DNA of 26,468 nt, from the NCBI GenBank assembly GCA_009801015.1, contig VHZZ01001480.1:39826-66293 (forward strand). Direction: 5' to 3'. The stretch comes from Silene noctiflora (Eukaryota > Streptophyta > Magnoliopsida > Caryophyllales > Caryophyllaceae). Positions 21,766 through 26,468 of the stretch are shown one piece after another. How positions within the stretch are numbered: position 1 is the first letter of the stretch; each line of letters opens with the position of its first letter. A program made the position numbers and the translations under genes. The notes under the pieces were generated by a model. It made no database searches, was not told the DNA's origin, and saw only the letters and a list, made by a program, of their open reading frames with translations.

Positions 21766-23712
21766 GATTACTATCACACTAGTGTAGATCCCGTGCTACA
21801 ACGCAGTCTTTTTTAAGTTTAAATTTTAAAGAGGCACCCTCATAAAATTATTAGTACAAATTAACTATACTTTTTTCTATAAAAATAAGTTGAAAAGGAA
21901 CATATTAAATAAAGGGAAGATAAAACCTAAAAGTTGCTAGTACAAGAAAGAACAACATTTCTTGAAAATATGGAGCCTTGGAGCCATATTATTAAGAAGG
22001 TAAAGAAATTTTGAGATAACATCGGTAGAGATTGACCACAGTTAAATTATTATGGGGGGAATATTGAAATATTTTAAAGATCATTATTTTATTTTCAATT
22101 ATATTTATTGAAATATTATTTTATTGAAATATTTTATAAATTATGCCAGTAAATCATTTGAGTGAAACTAATTCCAATTAGTGATAATATTACCAAGAAT
22201 ATAAACGATTTGATATTGCAACCCCCAATTATATAACAGATTTGATTGCAATCCCTAATAATTAATAATGGGTTCCTCAATTTCCGAGAATATTACCGAT
22301 AATATTATTTTGAGCAGCAGAATAGAATCAAAAGGAATATATCGAGAAATATTGAGCGCAATTTGCTTAGTTGAGCGGGAATATGCTAGGAGTGTTAATC
22401 TATTAGTGTATAGGGGATTACTATACATCCAATACTACTACAATACTTTTCCTACTAACAAAATTACTTAACTATTTAGGCATGCAATTTTAAGAAACTT
22501 ATATATTTATATAAATATATTATCATATATGCATTAAATCAAATCAAAATAGTTAAGAAATATTATATCTTTTTTGGAAATCTAGCTTGATTATTTACCT
22601 TTTAATAGTTTTCAAAATATAACACACTTATATTATATTTGTCTATGTTAAATAATTAACATTCTTTTTAATAATTAATAACAAAAGTGGGACATATTTA
22701 TTTTAAGGAAAATCGCCATCTTCTGATGTTCTCTAAATTTATATTTCAACCAAAACTATATAATATTTACATTGAAGTCCCTTTTTCAGGTTTATCACAA
22801 AACGCTATTGATTAAAACTATATAGTATAATTAATTTGTATAGATTTATTTAATTACAAAGAAGTCCTTTGATTTTAGGAATATATATAATATATATAGT
22901 ATTGATTTGACCTGATTTAATTATAACGAATATATCCTTTTAAGAAAGACACTTACGGTTGGTAACTTTGAAAAAAAAAAGTCTATATAGTAAAATGCAT
23001 TACTTTAATACAAGATGTTTTTATTGGACACAGCTGACACATTTTACATGAAATCATAAAAAAAGTAGGAATTATCGAGAGGAATATCAACATGATAGTA
23101 TAAGAATTAAAATTGTACGAAGTATATAGTATGTATGCTAAAAATATACTACGTATATAATTTTAGTGAATACGGAGTACATAACAACAAAAATTTTATG
23201 GCGCAGTAAAATAGCTCGTTTAACTATAAAATATCTCGGTTAAATATGAGTCATATATTATACGAAATTCACATTAGACGAGAATTCGACATTTGTCAAT
23301 AGTTATATTGTTGTTAACCTATGATATAATGGAATACCTAACTTTATGGCTAACTTGGAGCCATGAAATTAACATAGACATAGCCAAACATATGCATGCA
23401 TATTGGAAGATCAAGACAATGTATGTTGTAAACAAAATTTGATGTGTTAAGCATATCAAAATTGCAATTGGAAAAGAAGTGTATGTCTTGCCAAGTCACT
23501 AAATAGAACTATCGAGATATAAGAAGGTTGTTATATGTCATGATCATGTGTTAATTATTAGAAGTGACTAAACCAATATTGAAGCTATCATTTAATGCAT
23601 CCATAAAAATTTACTTAGTTTTCTAAAAAAAGGGAAAAAACGTTGATTGTGCTCAACAAAAGTGCAATATAACATCTTTCCAATTTCTCGTGCTTACAAC
23701 ATCAAAATAGAA
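21766..23712. other. AT-rich intergenic DNA
   Basis: No gene is supported. The plus-strand open frame 22268-22471 has no recognisable domain. Minor features are three copies of ATTGAAATATT between 22060 and 22140 and one TACGGAGTA at 23171-23179. Confidence 0.55.
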
Positions 23713-23916
23713 TACTCCCTCTGTTCCGATTAATTTGGTTTTGGCATAAAGACCAAGAAAAGGGAGAGGGGGTCAATTAGTAAATGACAAATGGAATAAA
23801 TTGAGTGTGAATGTTCAAATTACTTATTAAATTCATTCTTAAAATAGAAAGAACAACAATTGACTGAGACACCCTAATATGGAAAAAGACAATAAATGAC
23901 CGGGATAGAAGCGGTA
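23713..23916. mobile_element. Stowaway-type MITE, complete but diverged
   Basis: It begins TACTCCCTCTGTTCCGATTA and ends GACCGGGATAGAAGCGGTA, with TA at each end. Its inner blocks (TGACAAATGG, AAATTGAGTGTGAATG, AAATAGAAAGAACAACAA, GAGACACCCTA) match the elements at 1-131 and 24191-24411 in the same orientation. Non-coding. Confidence 0.8.
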
Positions 23917-24190
23917 TAATTTATCACCTTTAAGGTTTTAAGTGATAACAAGTGAACAATATTGATTATTGATTTGTGAAAGACAAAAAATAATGATAAC
24001 ATTGTTCGTATATCTTTAAAACTTTGTAATACGCTTTAATAATTGTTTTTCTCTACTTTGTATTAAAAAGCGAATTTTTTAAGACATTTGAAAAAAACAT
24101 AAAATCACACAATTATTTATCATCATTTGAACTCATTATCGATAAATCTTATATTTCAATTAAATTTCATGCTTTAGCTAAGTTATGACT
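23917..24190. other. Spacer between two related MITEs
   Basis: AT-rich, no feature seen. Confidence 0.5.
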
Positions 24191-24411
24191 TACTCCCTCC
24201 ATCCTGATCATTTGTTAACTTTTGATTTTGACACAAAAACCAATGAAAGAAGAGAATATCAATTATAGGATGACAAACAGACTAAATTGAGTGTGAATAA
24301 TCAAATTGTTTATCAAAGACATCATTTCTAAAATAAAAAGTAAACAATTGATTGAAACAGCCGAAAATAAAATAGATAAGCAAATAACCAGGATGGAGAG
24401 ACGAGAGAGTA
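24191..24411. mobile_element. Stowaway-type MITE, complete but diverged
   Basis: It begins TACTCCCTCCATCCTGATCA and ends with CCAGGATGGAG, a short diverged stretch, and AGTA. It has the same internal order as the copy 275 bases to its left. The TGATTTTGACACAAAAACCAA block matches GGTTTTGGCATAAAGACCAA of that copy. Non-coding. Confidence 0.8.
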
Positions 24412-24433
24412 GGTCAGTATGAGGCTAGAATTG

Positions 24434-24457
24434 TTTTTTTTTTTTTTTTTTTTTTTT
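24434..24457. repeat. 24-base poly(T) tract
   Basis: An uninterrupted run of T, 22 bases to the right of the MITE; probably length-variable. It could be the tail of a retroelement on the minus strand, but no body was recognised. Confidence 0.9.
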
Positions 24458-26139
24458 AAATCAAAATCAACTTTGAGTCAGTATCTTTCAAAGCAAATTA
24501 GACCATGCTCTAAATTTAACGTGCATTGGTATAAGTCATAGTTTTCTTTTTCTTTATTTTATAACTTTAAACCTAGAATAGTGCTATTTATTCTTTACTT
24601 TTTAACATGCACAAACATGTTTCTTCCATTTTAAGACTAACACTATAAGCTATAGCAACGTAGATAATTAATATTCACAAATTTGTGGATCACAAATCAA
24701 ATCTATGTACCCTTTAATATTAGTGGAGGTACTTTGCATGCTCAAATATGCACGTACCAAAATCATGGACGTCGATAAAACTAATGCTTATTTATTAGCT
24801 AATGTTCCTAAAGACGGGAATTCGTTTTAGTGATATAACGAGTCAAATATTATCTCACATGGTTATAGGACAAATCTTTTGTTTGTTACAATGTATTCGG
24901 CTTTTGTCTTAATCCTTCCTTATACACATGTTTAAGCTGTTTTAAATTTAAAACGGATATATTTGCATTTATTTATACGATTTGTTAGATAGTAGGCCAA
25001 ATTATCCTTTAAATGATGTCACCTAACTTTTTCATCTTACACTTTATAATCATTATTGTGGTGATATAGACCTATAGTTGTTGAAAATATGTTGCTTAGT
25101 TAAGGTATGATGATATAATCATTATTCTTATATTATAATTGGTGCATAATTTGTGGTAAAGGCCACAAGGATACATACAAATGCACCCTTACAAGAAAAA
25201 TGCAGGCTGGAAACAATGAGTCCAGATTTTTTTCATTTACTTAAAAGATCGGATAATCTAATTTTTCATTCACGGTTCAGATCGCATTCTGATAACATTT
25301 AACGTTTCTAAATTTATGCATAGAAATAAATGGATACTGAAGGTCAGAGAAGGAAGTATTGTTAAATGAGTTTAAGAAAGGAAATAAATTTTTCAGGCCA
25401 GTTCCTAAAAGAAATGGAGAAGAACCTAAGGCGGTGATAATATACTTTAATTTTTACATAATGCTTATGTGAATATAATACGTCATATATCCATAAATCA
25501 TACGTATTTACCAAAATGTACTATTAGTATTATGTTAAAACACATACACCAATATATATATATATACACCTCCATTCTGTCACATATATATAGTTCATTA
25601 TTATCAAACATCATACGGAGTAATTTAAAATGATTATTGTGTTATACAAATACATTATTTAGATTATTAACGTGTGTATTAAGGGTATACGTTAGAAAAA
25701 CTGATACATAATTACACAAGTACTAGATTTTGTCAACACGATCATGCAAAGCACACCATCAAATTGGACAACAATCACACGGAGTTTTGGCATGAAATAT
25801 GGTTTGAACCTACGGGGTTGTCTCTTATTAGATTCGGATAACTTGTTCCATAATTTATCCTTCATCATCTTTTGCCATTGTTTAAGATACTAATAATATC
25901 ACTCGATTATATATTCACCAGCCATTTAAAATATATCGTATAGAAGTGAAGTTCGATAATAATCTCATAAATAAGTGGCAAAATACATTTCCTGTTTAAC
26001 GTTATCATTTTATTTATTTAATGTAATTTTGCAACTCAATTACTTGTAATTTTTATTGTCCTCCTTTTGAAGCCTAATTAAATTTGACACATTGTAAACT
26101 GGGAATTCGATAGATCATTCATAGATCAATCATTATCCA
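24458..26139. other. AT-rich intergenic DNA
   Basis: No gene is supported. Seen only: a TA dinucleotide run near 25552-25566 and one TACGGAGTA at 25614-25622. Confidence 0.55.
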
Positions 26140-26280
26140 TGAACACTTAGATCAACTGGTAAGAAATTGTTCTAATTTAATCAAGGGTTTTAGGTTCAAA
26201 TCGAGAATACAACAACGTTAAAACTCATGAAAGAGAGTTTTACAACCTTAGTGATTCAATGCAACTCGAATCCGGACTAA
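26140..26280 (+). mobile_element. tRNA-derived SINE
   Basis: ACTTAGATCAACTGGTAAGAA (A-box region, 26145-26165) is followed by TTTTAGGTTCAAATCGAG (B-box GGTTCAAATCG at 26193-26203). The body holds a small hairpin AAAACTC...GAGTTTT, and the 3' part (CAATGCAACTCGAATCCGG) resembles the conserved end of widespread plant SINEs. The 3' end meets another element at 26281. The 5' end is approximate. Confidence 0.6.
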
Positions 26281-26468
26281 GGCTATGTTCTTTTCGGCTG
26301 AAAAGAGTTGATCTGAATTGAACAAAACTGAACTGAACTGAAGTAAGAGTTAATTTGTGCAGATATGAGCTGAACTTAACCGAATTTAATTTAATGAAGC
26401 TGAACTAAACTTAATTGAATAGAGCTGAACTGAAATAAGCTAAAATGAGCTGAAATTGAGCCAAAAAA
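26281..26468. mobile_element. PIF/Harbinger-like MITE, left part (cut by window edge)
   Basis: It starts GGCTATGTTCTTTTCGGCTG directly after TAA, a typical Harbinger target trinucleotide. The body is a run of imperfect CTGAACTGAA / GAGCTGAACT repeats, common in this MITE type. The right end lies outside the window, so terminal repeats cannot be confirmed. Confidence 0.5.

Noticed and set aside
22268..22471. 67-codon plus-strand open frame
   Set aside because: AT-rich intergenic DNA, no domain, no conserved context visible.
17702..26139. Search for LTR retrotransposon, organellar insertion, rRNA or tRNA genes
   Set aside because: No long terminal repeats, reverse transcriptase motifs, plastid or mitochondrial genes or RNA genes were recognised by eye.
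1..26468. Search for CRISPR arrays, operons or defence-type gene clusters
   Set aside because: The DNA is plant nuclear with split genes; no regularly spaced repeat array or prokaryotic coding layout exists.

Overview
The window is nuclear DNA of a flowering plant. Both recognisable genes are split into many exons with GT-AG introns, the DNA between them is very AT-rich, and it is scattered with small transposable elements: Stowaway-type MITEs with TACTCCCTCC ends, tRNA-type SINEs and hAT-like fragments. The two proteins match plant families. The MITE family ending in GACCGGGACGGAGG resembles elements common in Caryophyllales (beet, spinach, campion), so that order is a guess, not a result. 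No prokaryotic, viral, CRISPR or toxin-like content was seen.

Left half (1-8.8 kb): after a MITE cut by the window edge and a gene-free flank, a complete TRM6 gene lies on the minus strand (CDS 8569 to 1664, 13 exons, 439 codons before the stop). It encodes the non-catalytic subunit of the tRNA adenine-58 N1-methyltransferase. I assembled it exon by exon; every intron is GT-AG and the frame stays open. Its introns hold two SINE-like sequences, a MITE candidate, a heptamer microsatellite and, in intron 1, a family of repeats that copy the real 3' splice site of exon 2.

Middle (8.8-11 kb): a repeat-rich spacer with hAT-like ends, a degenerate terminal-inverted-repeat element containing six ambiguous bases, and a frameshifted F-box gene relic.

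Second gene (11.0-16.7 kb, minus strand): a complete P4-ATPase (ALA family, ALA8-ALA12 type), 11 exons, 1208 residues, with all flippase motifs intact. A 113-bp tandem duplication lies 0.35-0.55 kb upstream of its start codon.

Right part (17.7-26.5 kb): AT-rich intergenic DNA with no supported gene. It holds a compound foldback element, three complete Stowaway-type MITEs, a minisatellite-like tract, a SINE and the start of a PIF/Harbinger-like MITE at the right edge.

The two genes share a strand but not a known pathway (tRNA modification versus lipid flipping); I infer no functional link. I did not find a convincing undescribed biological system. The most checkable oddities are the duplicated splice acceptors in TRM6 intron 1, a ratchet-type AG/GTAAGT junction in TRM6, and the compound palindrome at 20.8 kb.
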